A program made the position numbers and the translations under genes. A model generated the notes under the pieces. It was not told where the DNA came from and searched no databases. It saw only the letters and a program-made list of their open reading frames with translations. A stretch of 64,000 bases of DNA from GCA-2720975 sp964469565 (GTDB taxonomy: Bacteria > Planctomycetota > UBA1135 > GCA-002686595): assembly GCA_964469565.1 (NCBI GenBank), contig CAYXZD010000001.1:558001-622000 (forward strand), given 5' to 3'. Each line of letters starts with the position of its first letter. Within the stretch, counting starts at the first letter, position 1. Shown here piece by piece: positions 18,442-28,101 of this stretch.

Positions 18442-19604
18442 ATAGCTGGATCGCCGGCCGCAGCGTTTCCTGACAGTGCATTTGAGGCGGTCGGGGGATG
18501 AGATCCCGACTGGACATCGGTCGGATCCACCGCGGGTGCAGGCGCCAATTCCATTCGAACGGCATCCTCAACCACTTGTGCCAAATCGGGGTTGTCCTTC
18601 AGGAATTTCCGTGTGCGCTCCAGCCCCTGGCCCAAACGGATTTCACCATCGCTCGGGTGTTTCATTGAGTACCAGGTACCCGACTTGATCACCACGCCAG
18701 CTTTTTGACCGAGATCAATCAGCTCGCCCTCCTTGCTAATGCCCTGGTTGAACAGGATGTCAAACTCAACCTTGCGGAAGGGCGGCGCGATCTTGTTCTT
18801 GACCACGGTCACCTTGGTCCGGTTGCCTACAACAGCATCGCCATCCTTGAGCTGGCCTATACGTCGGATATCTAAGCGCACCGACGAGTAGAACTTGAGA
18901 GCCCGACCCCCGGTGGTCGTCTCGGGGCTGCCAAACATCACGCCAATTTTCTCCCGGATCTGATTGATGAAAATCACAAGGCACTTGGATCGTGCGATGG
19001 CACCCGTGAGCTTACGCATGCCCTGGCTCATCAGTCGCGCATGCAAGCCCACAAAACTATCGCCCATCTCACCTTCAATCTCCGCCCGAGGCACTAGAGC
19101 AGCCACCGAGTCAACGATGACAACATCCACTGCGTTCGAGCGAACTAGAGTCTCGGTGATCTCAAGCCCCTGTTCGCCGGTGTCCGGTTGACTCACCAGC
19201 AAATCATCTAAACGCACGCCTAGTTTACGAGCGTACCCAGGGTCGAGGGCGTGCTCGGCGTCCACAAACGCACAAATGCCCCCCGCTTTCTGAGCGTGAG
19301 CGGCCACGTGCAGAGCCAGGGTCGTCTTGCCGGAGCTTTCGGGGCCGTAGATCTCCACAACACGCCCCTTGGGCAGGCCTTTCCCGCCAAGGGCAATGTC
19401 CAGATTGATGGAACCCGTTTGGATCCCCTGAATCTCATCCGAGAGGTGGGAATCAGCTCCGAGCCGCATGATCGCCCCCTTGCCGTAGCTGCGTTCGATC
19501 TCTTCCATGGCCGCCACCACAGCCTTGTCGCGGCCAGATTCTGTCGTCGTGTTCACCTGAGCGCCCCCCTTACGGGGCGCAGCCTTTGAGCCTTTCTTTT
19601 TCAT
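18417..19604 (-). CDS. recA: Recombinase A
   Basis: DNA strand-exchange protein and SOS coprotease. Walker A GPESSGKTTLAL, Walker B VVIVDSVAAL, loop L1 EGEMGDSFVGLHARLMSQ and loop L2 FINQIREKIGVMFGSPETT are intact. The ATG at 19604 (MKKKGSKAAPRKGG) gives 395 residues with a basic N-terminal extension. The longer alternative begins with TTG at 19634. The C-terminal tail after the core is about 50 residues, less acidic than usual, and ends inside a tandem repeat. Confidence 0.97.
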   Translation of the reverse strand: MKKKGSKAAPRKGGAQVNTTTESGRDKAVVAAMEEIERSYGKGAIMRLGADSHLSDEIQGIQTGSINLDIALGGKGLPKGRVVEIYGPESSGKTTLALHVAAHAQKAGGICAFVDAEHALDPGYARKLGVRLDDLLVSQPDTGEQGLEITETLVRSNAVDVVIVDSVAALVPRAEIEGEMGDSFVGLHARLMSQGMRKLTGAIARSKCLVIFINQIREKIGVMFGSPETTTGGRALKFYSSVRLDIRRIGQLKDGDAVVGNRTKVTVVKNKIAPPFRKVEFDILFNQGISKEGELIDLGQKAGVVIKSGTWYSMKHPSDGEIRLGQGLERTRKFLKDNPDLAQVVEDAVRMELAPAPAVDPTDVQSGSHPPTASNALSGNAAAGDPAMRSAIAQQ

Positions 19605-19792
19605 TGTCCGATTCTCTAGAGGTAGTAAACCCAAGGCGTGCCTGCGCCTTGGATAGGAAACTCATAGGCCTTCTGCCATAGAGCATAGAGCGCACACCTG
19701 CCCATTGGAAGGACGTTCCACGGATGCCTTCGGTATCCTCTGATTCCCGAATGTGAGAATCAGACCTCACATACCCAACCTCAAACCCGTGC

Positions 19793-20692
19793 CTAGAGAC
19801 TAATCATCGACAAGAGTTCGTCGTAGCGAGCCTGCAGATCCACGGCTTGGCGCCGGCCAATGTCTTCAATCGAGAAGCCCTGCACGCAGTAGCTTGCGGT
19901 GACCGTTCCCTTGATCATGGCCTGCTTCATGGTAGCAGCCTCGGTGTTCCCTGCTTGAGCTAGGGTTCCCATGAAGCCCCCAGCGAACGAATCACCGGCC
20001 CCTGTGGGGTCCACCACATCGGTCACAGGGAAGGCCGGCAATGAAAAGTGCAATCCCTCCCCCAACAAGAATGCGCCGTGTTCGCCCTTCTTGAGCATCA
20101 CATAACGCGGTCCAAACTCCAACACCTTCTCGGCTGCCCGGTGCAGATTGGACTCCCCAGTCAGCATTCGAGCTTCTTCATCATTCAAGACCAACCCATC
20201 CACATGGCGCAACAACTCAAGCAAGTCGTCCCGGGCTACGTCGATCCAAAGGTTCATCGTATCAGCCACTGCAAAGCGCCTGCCCTGAACCTGCTGCAGG
20301 CCCTTGAGTTGAATGGCGGGATGGGCGTTAGCCAAGAATACATAGGGCGAATCGGTGAATTGGCCGGGCACCTTGGGGTCGAAGTGCTCGAACACATTGA
20401 GATCGGTAAAAGTGGTATGGCGTGTATTCCAGTCGGCCTCGTAGCGCCCGCCCCAAGCAAAAGTCTTACCCTCGGCGATCTCGACGCCCGCACAATCCAC
20501 ACCCCGGCCGGCTAGGTCACTGAGGTGTTCGGGATCAAAATCCTGACCGACGACCCCCACCAATCGGGGCTGGCAGGAATGGGCAGCCGCCACAGCGAAA
20601 TATACGGCGGACCCGCCCAAGGCCCGCTCGCGGCTGGCGTGAACCGTTTCGACGGTGTCGTAGGCGAGGGTGCCGATTACAAGGAGAGACAT
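19793..20692 (-). CDS. PfkB-family carbohydrate/nucleoside kinase
   Basis: 299 residues from the ATG at 20692 (MSLLVIGTLAYDTVET); the upstream extension lacks family character. Ribokinase fold with the N-terminal GGSAVYFAVAAA motif and the C-terminal catalytic motif DPTGAGDSFAGGFMG containing the Asp base. The PfkB family phosphorylates sugars or nucleosides (ribose, fructose, adenosine); the substrate cannot be read from this sequence. No sugar-transport or catabolic gene is adjacent. Confidence 0.88.
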   Translation of the reverse strand: MSLLVIGTLAYDTVETVHASRERALGGSAVYFAVAAAHSCQPRLVGVVGQDFDPEHLSDLAGRGVDCAGVEIAEGKTFAWGGRYEADWNTRHTTFTDLNVFEHFDPKVPGQFTDSPYVFLANAHPAIQLKGLQQVQGRRFAVADTMNLWIDVARDDLLELLRHVDGLVLNDEEARMLTGESNLHRAAEKVLEFGPRYVMLKKGEHGAFLLGEGLHFSLPAFPVTDVVDPTGAGDSFAGGFMGTLAQAGNTEAATMKQAMIKGTVTASYCVQGFSIEDIGRRQAVDLQARYDELLSMISL

Positions 20693-20828
20693 GGAGGAAA
20701 GTAGGGGTTGCGTGTGAATTGGGCGCTGGGTGACTTGGCGGCGATCATTGAACCCCAGCCACTGGAAGCCGTCAATCTCCCACTGTGCAGTAGAGGCCAC
20801 CAGCCCGAATACCTGTGAACGATCCGGG

Positions 20829-22184
20829 CTAATCCTCTGATGTGTCCGAACTTGAGAGAGCGGCAGCCTGCCCTGCCCGGTATTGCTCCTTCAATTGGTC
20901 GCCCCCGGGGAGGAGCAGTGCCACCCCACCCAACAAACCGGCCACCATCAAGAGCAAACGATAGGTCAGGCTTGTGGCTACACCGAGCATATAGAGGGAT
21001 CCAGCCACATCAAAGAGGCTCCCAAAGAGCACCTCCCCGACTCCAAGCCCACCCGGGGAGATGGGAACGGCTGTGATGGTATTGGCCACGGTGGAGATGC
21101 ACAAAAACTCATGAAATCCAAGGGACGCCCCAAACGCCACCGCAAGGGATACGATCGCTGTTGTCGCAAGCAAATGGTTCAACAAGGACATCAACAGGGC
21201 CAGAGCGAGAGTCCTTGGTGCCACTAGAACCAACCGCATACTCTCTTCAAGTGCCAACAACCGCCGGCCCTGGGGAAGTCGGCCCATCCATCCATCGAGG
21301 CCCAAGCCCTCCCCGATCCATCGCCTCAGGCCCGGGTGGGCGAAGCTCACCAAGCCAACCACCATCGTTGCCGCGGCCCCCCCCACCCATGGCAAAAGAA
21401 AGCGAAAGCGATCATCAGCGAGGGCGACAGCAACCGTGGCGAGTAGGAACATGGCCAGTAGGCCGATCACTCGGTCCATGACCACAGACGCCAATGCAGC
21501 TGCTCTCCGCTCGGAGTGATTGCGGATGACGGCAAACCCTCGTGCCAAGTCGCCCCCCGTAGATCCCGGCAGGAGCACATTGAAGAACATGCCCACGAAG
21601 GTCAGGCGCAGGCAGGTCAACCAGGAGTTCGAGCACCCCATCCGGGCCAACAGACACCACCAGCGAGTGACAATAGAAAGGACACAGAGCAACACGCAAA
21701 CCAGGGCCCAAACCAAACCGCTCGCCTGGAGATCTCGCAGGACAAGCCCCAAACCAGGCTGCAAACTGGCACGAAGGGGCCAGCGAACGCGGCTGGGTGG
21801 TTGCCACTGGGAAGGGTCATCGGAATCAGATAAGACCGGCGCCACCCCAGAAGGGTGTACCCACACACCCAAAGGGCTTTCCAAAGCAGCCAGCAATTCA
21901 TCAGCCGGTTCATCCAATACTCCCAAGAGACCCGGAGGCAACTCGCCGGACTCCTTGTGCGGTAGAAAGCGCACCCACTCCGCCCGCCAGGATCCGTGGA
22001 TATCACCTGAAAGGCGCAGTTCCCTGCCTTCCATCGAAGTCAGCACCCACTGATCCTCAAAGGGTACTTCCCTCGCGGCGATCAGCAGCATCCCAGCGGC
22101 CACCAGGAATCCAACGGCCTGTAGGAACCGTGCCCCACGGCGCCTAGTTGCCTTGAGCGAGGGGCTGTCGCCTTGGGTGACCAC
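20829..22184 (-). CDS. Lysylphosphatidylglycerol-synthase-TM / flippase-like membrane protein
   Basis: 452 residues. I use the GTG at 22184, preceded by AGGGAAAGG and 10 bases after the stop of the upstream lipoprotein gene; the longer frame overlaps that gene. One N-terminal helix, then a periplasmic stretch of about 110 residues, then about seven helices with the PF03706 pattern FVGMFFNVLLPGSTGGDLARGF ... DRVIGLLAMFLLA and FHEFLCISTVANTITAVPISPGGLGVGE. These proteins (AglD/YbhN/MprF N-domain type) are thought to move or modify lipid-linked groups. The periplasmic insert is unusual. Confidence 0.82.
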   Translation of the reverse strand: MVTQGDSPSLKATRRRGARFLQAVGFLVAAGMLLIAAREVPFEDQWVLTSMEGRELRLSGDIHGSWRAEWVRFLPHKESGELPPGLLGVLDEPADELLAALESPLGVWVHPSGVAPVLSDSDDPSQWQPPSRVRWPLRASLQPGLGLVLRDLQASGLVWALVCVLLCVLSIVTRWWCLLARMGCSNSWLTCLRLTFVGMFFNVLLPGSTGGDLARGFAVIRNHSERRAAALASVVMDRVIGLLAMFLLATVAVALADDRFRFLLPWVGGAAATMVVGLVSFAHPGLRRWIGEGLGLDGWMGRLPQGRRLLALEESMRLVLVAPRTLALALLMSLLNHLLATTAIVSLAVAFGASLGFHEFLCISTVANTITAVPISPGGLGVGEVLFGSLFDVAGSLYMLGVATSLTYRLLLMVAGLLGGVALLLPGGDQLKEQYRAGQAAALSSSDTSED

Positions 22185-22194
22185 GAACCTTTCC

Positions 22195-23463
22195 CTAGGG
22201 CGAGGTATCCGAGCCTGCAGCCGGATCTGTACGGGTGGAGCCAGATGCCTCCGCAACCCACGCCGACCACCACGACTCCCACTCTTCCTTGCGCAGCGCG
22301 CACACATCAGCGCCAGAAACGACCCCAAGGGTTTGCATCGCGGAGATGCGAGCGCGCTCGCCATAAGCGGAAAAATCGTGGGCCACCTGCACGAGGACAA
22401 ACAGTTGGCTGGCCTTCAATCGCTGTTCATCCTCTGTGGACTCGGCGGCCGGTAGTCCATGTCGGCGTACAAGATCAAAAACGGTCAAGAACACCTGTTC
22501 GTCCACGACCCCCGATTGGGCCCCCAAGCCAAATGCCCGTGTGAGGTTTCTGGAACCCCTCTCATCGCGATCCGGCATAACAAGGGAAACCAGAGCCTCT
22601 CCGAGGAACGAAGCCCCGTAGGCAGCGTGGGCAGAGCGGAAGGCCGCCGCTCTGGCAATGGGCGAGCGATCCCGCACCCCATGGGCAAGCGCCAGCGAAA
22701 CCAGTCGGCGCTGTAACTGCAGCTCCAGTGAACGAACAGGTTCATGAGCCCTTCCGGTGCGGGAACTCTGAGCGGCCATCGCGCTGACACCTTGAACCAG
22801 TCGCCAACCACCGCTGACATCAAAGTCGAGCACCGCGCACTGGGCACAAGCGTCCGCCAGGGCTTGCTCCAGTGCCACAGCGGTCGAGTCCCCTTCGGAC
22901 TCAGATCTAGGCGGCTGATCCAAAATGCCTCGCCAGGCCGCAATCACGCGAGCCAGTTGATCGCCGACCTCTTCTGCACTGGCAGGGTGATCAACCAACG
23001 TTGCGGGAGACTCAACGCCAAGCCTCTTGGCATGAGAACCCAATTCAAGAAGTGCACGCTCACGAGCTAGGGCTGAGGGACAGGCCACGGCGTAGCGTGC
23101 GAATTGCCGCACCTGCGTAGCAAGAAGAAGTGGATCGTCGGATTCGGCATCGGCCAACTCGACAAGGAATCCGAGGGTGTCTGTGGTCGGGTTCTCTATC
23201 GGATCAGGCCCCTCCTCACCATCCTCGGCGCCGACCCTCAACCAGCTCTCTCCAATCAAGCCTTGCAGGTTGTACTCCAATGCCCCCACCCGCCGACTGG
23301 TGTACGCAAAACCACCCCCAGGACGTAACGCACCGTCGAGATTCTGACTGGCCGCCCCGGGACTCGAGCATCCGACCAGGCCCAACCCCGCAATCCCACC
23401 CAGACACAGGAGAACCCCATGTACGGTCCCTCGAATGTTCCACCATTGCATGGCCACGAGCAT
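22195..23463 (-). CDS. Putative lipoprotein of unknown function
   Basis: 422 residues from the ATG at 23463, which has GGGGAG nine bases upstream. The signal segment ends in a lipobox (GLVGC, Cys about 32), so the protein is probably lipid-anchored. The rest is mainly helical, with repeated Ala/Leu-rich helix pairs (for example FARYAVACPSALARERALLELGSH), suggesting an alpha-solenoid. The tail (ASGSTRTDPAAGSDTSP) is disordered. It is ten bases upstream of the flippase-like gene, so they probably form an operon. Family not recognised. Confidence 0.75.
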   Translation of the reverse strand: MLVAMQWWNIRGTVHGVLLCLGGIAGLGLVGCSSPGAASQNLDGALRPGGGFAYTSRRVGALEYNLQGLIGESWLRVGAEDGEEGPDPIENPTTDTLGFLVELADAESDDPLLLATQVRQFARYAVACPSALARERALLELGSHAKRLGVESPATLVDHPASAEEVGDQLARVIAAWRGILDQPPRSESEGDSTAVALEQALADACAQCAVLDFDVSGGWRLVQGVSAMAAQSSRTGRAHEPVRSLELQLQRRLVSLALAHGVRDRSPIARAAAFRSAHAAYGASFLGEALVSLVMPDRDERGSRNLTRAFGLGAQSGVVDEQVFLTVFDLVRRHGLPAAESTEDEQRLKASQLFVLVQVAHDFSAYGERARISAMQTLGVVSGADVCALRKEEWESWWSAWVAEASGSTRTDPAAGSDTSP

Positions 23464-23585
23464 AGCAATCCGCTCCCCGCAGGTCCTGCGACATCTACAA
23501 GAAGCCGCCACCTCAGATCCCCGCCCGTCCCCAGAGCCAGCGGGGCGTTCCGTCGAATCCCAGCTGATCCCCTATGGGGAATGAT

Positions 23586-23943
23586 TGGTGGAGGCGGGGG
23601 GAGTCGAACCCCCGTCCCGGAGCCGCCAGGCCCAGGGCGTCTACGTGCGTAGTCGGCGGATAGTGTCTCGTCCCGCAGCCACCCGCTGACACGCAGGCCT
23701 TGGGACCAGCCTCGGAAAGTTCTCGTCGCCGCACCCCGAGGCGCAACTTGGCGACCAGCCCACTGTTGGCGTTGCCCCACGGCCGTGGGCACTCCACGGA
23801 GCAACGGCTACCTATTTAACTAGGCAGCAAGAGAAAAGTTGTTGGCAAGTAAAGTTGCCTTCCCGGGATGTTGACAGGGTGACTCGGGATCCCTGGCACG
23901 CAGCCTCAGGTCGGTCGAAACCGGTCGAAACCAGTGCGCCCCC
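23586..23943 (-). ncRNA. ssrA: tmRNA
   Basis: Ribosome-rescue RNA, one-piece form, 358 nt. The 5' end GGGGGCG (ending at 23943) pairs with CGCCTCC before A-CCA at 23586. The 5' segment GGTTTCGAC and the 3' T-arm GTTCGAC are standard. The tag frame starts at GCC 23846, preceded by TTACTT, with A and U where resume-site rules expect them. It encodes ANNFSLAA and ends in TAG at 23820-23822. smpB lies just upstream on the same strand. Confidence 0.95.
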
Positions 23944-24014
23944 ACCCAATGTTGCTGTGCCTAGCATAGTGCATCGACTGCCCTTTATTCAAGGAAAGTC
24001 ACCATGGCCCGTTC

Positions 24015-24479
24015 TCATCGTCGGCGGCCCTTGGCCCGGTCCATTTCTCTCTGTGCATCGCGCTCGCGTTGCTTGGCACGCTTGTCGTGCACTTTCTTGC
24101 CCCGGGCCAGCCCCACTGAGACCTTCACCAAGGAACCCTTGAAGTACAGTTCAAGGGGCACGATGGTCACGCCGCGCTCCTTGACGGCCTTGCCCCAGCG
24201 CTCGATTTCACGGCGATGGGCCAACAGTTTGCGCTCGCGGGCCGGCAGGTGGTTGGACTTGTTTCCAAATGCATACTCGGGAATGTGTGCACCCACGAGC
24301 CACAACTGCCCCGCCCGAATTCGTACGTACGCTTCTTGGAGTGAACACTGCCCACCCCGCAAGGACTTCACCTCGGTACCGAGTAACTCCACGCCAACCT
24401 CCAATTCATCCAACACTTCAAAAAAGTGCCGCGCTTTCCGATTGGAGGCGATGGGTCGAATCTTCGAGTCAGGAGCCAT
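24015..24479 (-). CDS. smpB: SsrA-binding protein
   Basis: 154-residue OB-fold protein that delivers tmRNA to stalled ribosomes. Begins IRPIASNRKARHFFEVLDELEVG, with LLGTEVKSLRGGQCSLQEAYV, NHLPARERKLLAHRREI and the basic C-terminal tail (KVHDKRAKQRERDAQREMDR) that enters the empty mRNA channel. Its partner tmRNA is encoded 71 bases downstream. Confidence 0.97.
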   Translation of the reverse strand: MAPDSKIRPIASNRKARHFFEVLDELEVGVELLGTEVKSLRGGQCSLQEAYVRIRAGQLWLVGAHIPEYAFGNKSNHLPARERKLLAHRREIERWGKAVKERGVTIVPLELYFKGSLVKVSVGLARGKKVHDKRAKQRERDAQREMDRAKGRRR

Positions 24480-24562
24480 GGGGAGCAGTCTAGTGCAGAG
24501 GAGTGCCCATTTGGGTGCGGGCGAGGGGAGATTCGAGGACAGACAGCTGCTATTGTGACACT

Positions 24563-25993
24563 ATGACCTCAAGCACATGCACGGACGACCCAACCGATAT
24601 CCTCGCCGAAGCCCTACAGCAGGCTGGAGACAGCCACATGGAGTTGCGCTTTCATAGCAAGCGCACGCGATCAGTCAGCGTCGAGAAGGGTCGTGTAGAC
24701 CAGGCCAAGCAGGCCGAACACACAGGTGTAGGGGTCCGCGTGTTGGCGGGCAATGCCTGGGGTTTCGCCAGCACGGATAAGCTCGAAGTGTCCAGCGTCC
24801 GGCAGGCCATGGACGCCGCGCGGGCGGCAGCATTGGCTTCCGAAGGCCCATCCGATGCAAAAAAAACACCTCCGAGTGCGCGACTGGCCCCGGCCGAACT
24901 TGCCGTGGGCCGGTTTGAAGAGCCCGGTTACAGCGAACTTGAACAGCGCCCCTTCGAGGCTGGCCTCGAACTCGCACTTGAGACCGAGGCCCAAGCCCGG
25001 GAGTCCTCATCATCCATCCAGTCGGCGGGATGTGCCTATGCCGAGGTTTTCGAGGAAAAGGGGATCGTGACCAGCGATGGCGCGAAGGCTTGGACTCGGC
25101 TCGTCCGACCCGAGTTCCGCATTTCAGCCGTCGCGAGCCGGGACGGTGAGATTCAACGCGGCGCCCGCTCGGTCGGGTCCACAGGTGCCTGGGATTGCCT
25201 CTTTCGGCGGACCAGTGCAGAAGTTCTGGGGGATCAGGCCGCCCAAATGGCCGTCGACCTGCTCGCCGCTCCTCACGCACCGGGCGGGCGCACCAAGGTT
25301 CTCCTTTCACCTTCACTTGTAGGCCTACTCACCCATGAAGCGATCGGACACACCGTCGAAGCCGATTTCGTCACGGCAGGTTCTTGTGCCAAGGGCCGCT
25401 TGGGCACGAGTGTCGCGAGCGAACTCGTAACCCTTTGCGATTCTGGGCACAGTGAATTGGCTCCCGGTGCTGGTGGAACCATTGCAGTTGACGACGAGGG
25501 GGTTCTTGCCGGCCGCACAGAGATCATCCGCAATGGCCTCCTCGTCAGTTACCTGCACGACCGCGAGTCCGCGGCGACCTACGGTGTCGCCCCCACTGGA
25601 AACGCCCGGGCGTTTGAGTACGACAACGCCCCACTGATACGCATGCGCAACACCTATATCGAGCCTGGCAATCACAGTCTTGAAGAGATGATGGCCTCGA
25701 TGGGGAACGGACTCTTGCTCGATGGTCCCAAGAATGGACAAGCCGACGCCAACGGCGAGTTCATGTTTGGAGTCCTTCAAGCGTGGTCTGTGCGCGACGG
25801 CGCCAAGGGCGAGCTCCTGCGGGGCACGAACATCTCCGGCACAGCTTTTGATGTATTGCATAGTGTCAGTGCTGTGGGAAGGGACTTTGAGTGGGATTTA
25901 GGTTCAGGCCATTGCGGAAAGGGCCAGCCCATGAAAGTTGACGCAGGCGGCCCCTGGATCTGTTGTGAAGTGCTTGTAGGGGGGCAGGGCTGA
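24563..25993 (+). CDS. tldD: Metalloprotease TldD
   Basis: 476 residues from the ATG at 24563. TldD with TldE (PmbA) forms a zinc peptidase of the U62 family that trims unfolded peptides and matures some RiPPs. The zinc motif is HEAIGHTVEADF (HExxxH, about residues 258-269). The C-terminal domain has GAGGTIAVDDEG, GLLVSYLHDR and GNARAFEYDNAPLIRMRNTYI. The stop overlaps the pmbA start (TGATG), so the two are co-translated. Confidence 0.95.
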   Translation: MTSSTCTDDPTDILAEALQQAGDSHMELRFHSKRTRSVSVEKGRVDQAKQAEHTGVGVRVLAGNAWGFASTDKLEVSSVRQAMDAARAAALASEGPSDAKKTPPSARLAPAELAVGRFEEPGYSELEQRPFEAGLELALETEAQARESSSSIQSAGCAYAEVFEEKGIVTSDGAKAWTRLVRPEFRISAVASRDGEIQRGARSVGSTGAWDCLFRRTSAEVLGDQAAQMAVDLLAAPHAPGGRTKVLLSPSLVGLLTHEAIGHTVEADFVTAGSCAKGRLGTSVASELVTLCDSGHSELAPGAGGTIAVDDEGVLAGRTEIIRNGLLVSYLHDRESAATYGVAPTGNARAFEYDNAPLIRMRNTYIEPGNHSLEEMMASMGNGLLLDGPKNGQADANGEFMFGVLQAWSVRDGAKGELLRGTNISGTAFDVLHSVSAVGRDFEWDLGSGHCGKGQPMKVDAGGPWICCEVLVGGQG

Positions 25994-27393
25994 TGGCTAC
26001 CCACACCACAGACTCCGGCGCTGCCTTCGTCCCCCAAGCGGCTTGCGATCAGCAGGGCGCAATCGCGCGGCAATTGCTAGAGAGGGCCAAGGCTGCGGGA
26101 CTGGACGAAGCCGAAGTCCTAGCTTGTGGCTCGGAGACGATCAGCGTGCGAATGGAGGGCCCCGAGCTGAAGCTCACCAGTGTGGACCGTGGAGCCGGCA
26201 TCGGTCTACGCGTCTTTCACGACCATCGCGCTGGCTTTGCGTCCAGTAATCAGGCCAGTGAAGCAGCCATGGAGCGCAGTGTGAGCGGTGCCCAAGCCTT
26301 GGCCGCAGCAGCGCCAGTGGACGCTGCCAATGAACTGCTCCCCCCGAGTCCAACGATCCGGAACCTGCCTGTTCCCGATAAGGAACTGTGCTCCCTGCCC
26401 GTCACGGAAGTGATCGAACGGGCTAGGGACCTCGCGGCTAGAGCCCTTGCTGTAGACCCCCGGCTGCACCTAGACGACTCCCAAGTGGTTCTTAGTCGGG
26501 GTGCAGCGGCGCTGCACTCGACAACGGGTGCGGCGGCCAGCGAGGCCTCTGCAAGCCTGACTCTTTCCCTGTTTGGAATGGCTGTGGAGGGTCAGGACGT
26601 GGGCGGTTTCGACTATTGGGGCGCCCATGCCCTAAACCTCACGACCTTCGAGGAGCGGGCCGACGATGCCATCGAACGTTTCACCGCCGCGGCCCTTGGC
26701 AACCTCGGTGCCAGTGCAGCGAGTTCCTACCGGGGCCCTGTCTTGTTCTCGCCCGCGGCATTCATGGAAGTTTTCGTCGATCCCCTCGTTCACGCAGCTA
26801 GCGCCATCGCGGTCCAACGTGGGCGCAGCTGTTTAGCAGGGAAGCTGGGAGAGTCCATTGCATCCTCTAGCCTGAGTGTTTTGGATGACCCCACCCGTAC
26901 GGACCTACGTGGGCAATGCACTTTCGACCGCGAGGGCCAGCCGACGTCCCCTTTCTCAATTGTCCAAGCGGGAACGCTCCAAGCATGGCTCCATAATGGA
27001 TACACCGCCAAGGTAGGCGGGGTCGCGACCACAGGCCACGCCCAGGGTGGACCGCGAGCTGTCCCTGGGCTCGGCCCCCATGCGCTGTGCGTCGAACCCG
27101 GCAAGGGAGGGGACTCCAATTCCATGCTCGCTCACCTAGGGACCGGGCTTGTGGTGGGGCGTTTCTCAGGATCGGTCGACCCATCATCGGGGGACTTCTC
27201 GGGTGTGGCCAAGTCGGCTCGGTGGGTCGAGAACGGTGAGATTGTACGCTCAGTACGCGAGACACTCTTCAGCGGCAATCTGTTTGAGCTCCTCCCCCAA
27301 CTCGTGCAGCTGTCGAGTTCAGCAGAGTCCGTCATGGGGTCAGCCTCTGCCCCGTGGGCCTTGGTCGATGGTGTTGCTGTCACGGCCGGCTAA
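25993..27393 (+). CDS. pmbA: TldE/PmbA subunit
   Basis: 466 residues. Non-catalytic partner of TldD: same fold without the HExxxH motif (equivalent region FSPAAFMEVFVDPLVHAASA). Shows GPELKLTSVDRGAGIGLRVF at the N-terminus and the family motif FSGNLFELLPQL near the end. Starts at the base overlapping the tldD stop. Confidence 0.95.
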   Translation: MATHTTDSGAAFVPQAACDQQGAIARQLLERAKAAGLDEAEVLACGSETISVRMEGPELKLTSVDRGAGIGLRVFHDHRAGFASSNQASEAAMERSVSGAQALAAAAPVDAANELLPPSPTIRNLPVPDKELCSLPVTEVIERARDLAARALAVDPRLHLDDSQVVLSRGAAALHSTTGAAASEASASLTLSLFGMAVEGQDVGGFDYWGAHALNLTTFEERADDAIERFTAAALGNLGASAASSYRGPVLFSPAAFMEVFVDPLVHAASAIAVQRGRSCLAGKLGESIASSSLSVLDDPTRTDLRGQCTFDREGQPTSPFSIVQAGTLQAWLHNGYTAKVGGVATTGHAQGGPRAVPGLGPHALCVEPGKGGDSNSMLAHLGTGLVVGRFSGSVDPSSGDFSGVAKSARWVENGEIVRSVRETLFSGNLFELLPQLVQLSSSAESVMGSASAPWALVDGVAVTAG

Positions 27394-27541
27394 CCAACGG
27401 GCACAAGGGCGAGGGAGTGTCCATCATCCCCTACACACTTCGCGCCGATTGAGCACAGAGCTGACCCCCTTGGCTCAGGAGATCCTGATAAGGGTTGACC
27501 CCAAGCCGAGGCCTCCAGTACCTTTCGTGCGCTTACACCCA

Positions 27542-27629
27542 GCCCGGGTGGCGGAATTGGTAGACGCGCATGGTTCAGGTCCATGTTCCCGCTAAGGGAG
27601 TGGGGGTTCGACTCCCCCCTCGGGCACCA
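27542..27629 (+). tRNA. tRNA-Leu (CAG)
   Basis: Complete 88-nt class II tRNA. Acceptor GCCCGGG pairs with CTCGGGC, anticodon arm CATGG-TTCAGGT-CCATG gives CAG, long variable arm GTTCCCGCTAAGGGAGT, T arm GGGGG-TTCGACT-CCCCC, encoded CCA. It reads CUG. Confidence 0.96.
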
Positions 27630-27786
27630 CTCTTCTCTCAGCGCCTGGGTGAGGTCAATGGGGAGAGGGCATTCGCACACCGACCGTCCAGACTGCCGAG
27701 GACCCACCCGGCAGAGTTCAAGCGGGGTGCCTAGAATGGCCCGTGGATTGTATCCCGCAGCCCCTCGTGCACAGGGCGTCCTCCAG

Positions 27787-28023
27787 ATGACAGACACTTC
27801 ACGACCCCCCGAGGCCCAAGAGCTCCCGCCGGAGGACCATGTGAGTTCTGCCGGGTCCGAGGATTCGACTCCCTCCCCCGCCGAGCCGTCACTTGCAGCT
27901 CTCATTGGAGCCAACATGAAGCTGCTCGCGTGCGTTGGGCTGGGGATGATCGCCGCGTTCTACCTCTGGCGCGGACTTGCTGAGCTATTTCCGGACTACA
28001 CTTGGCTTCAGCTTCCAAGCTGA
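27787..28023 (+). CDS. Small single-pass membrane protein
   Basis: 78 residues from the ATG at 27787. The first 40 residues are acidic, Pro/Ser-rich and probably disordered. One membrane helix follows (LLACVGLGMIAAFYLWRGL, about residues 42-60), then FPDYTWLQLPS. The reading frame continues upstream through the tRNA-Leu gene, so the longer start is not credible; an ATG at 27736 is an alternative. No family is recognised. Confidence 0.5.
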   Translation: MTDTSRPPEAQELPPEDHVSSAGSEDSTPSPAEPSLAALIGANMKLLACVGLGMIAAFYLWRGLAELFPDYTWLQLPS

Positions 28024-28101
28024 CGCTTGGTGGGGCTGATGGATCGCTGGGCTTCTGGCCTGCCTTGGCAGTCGAGGCCGGCCGGGTGGATCATACGGCC
28101 A

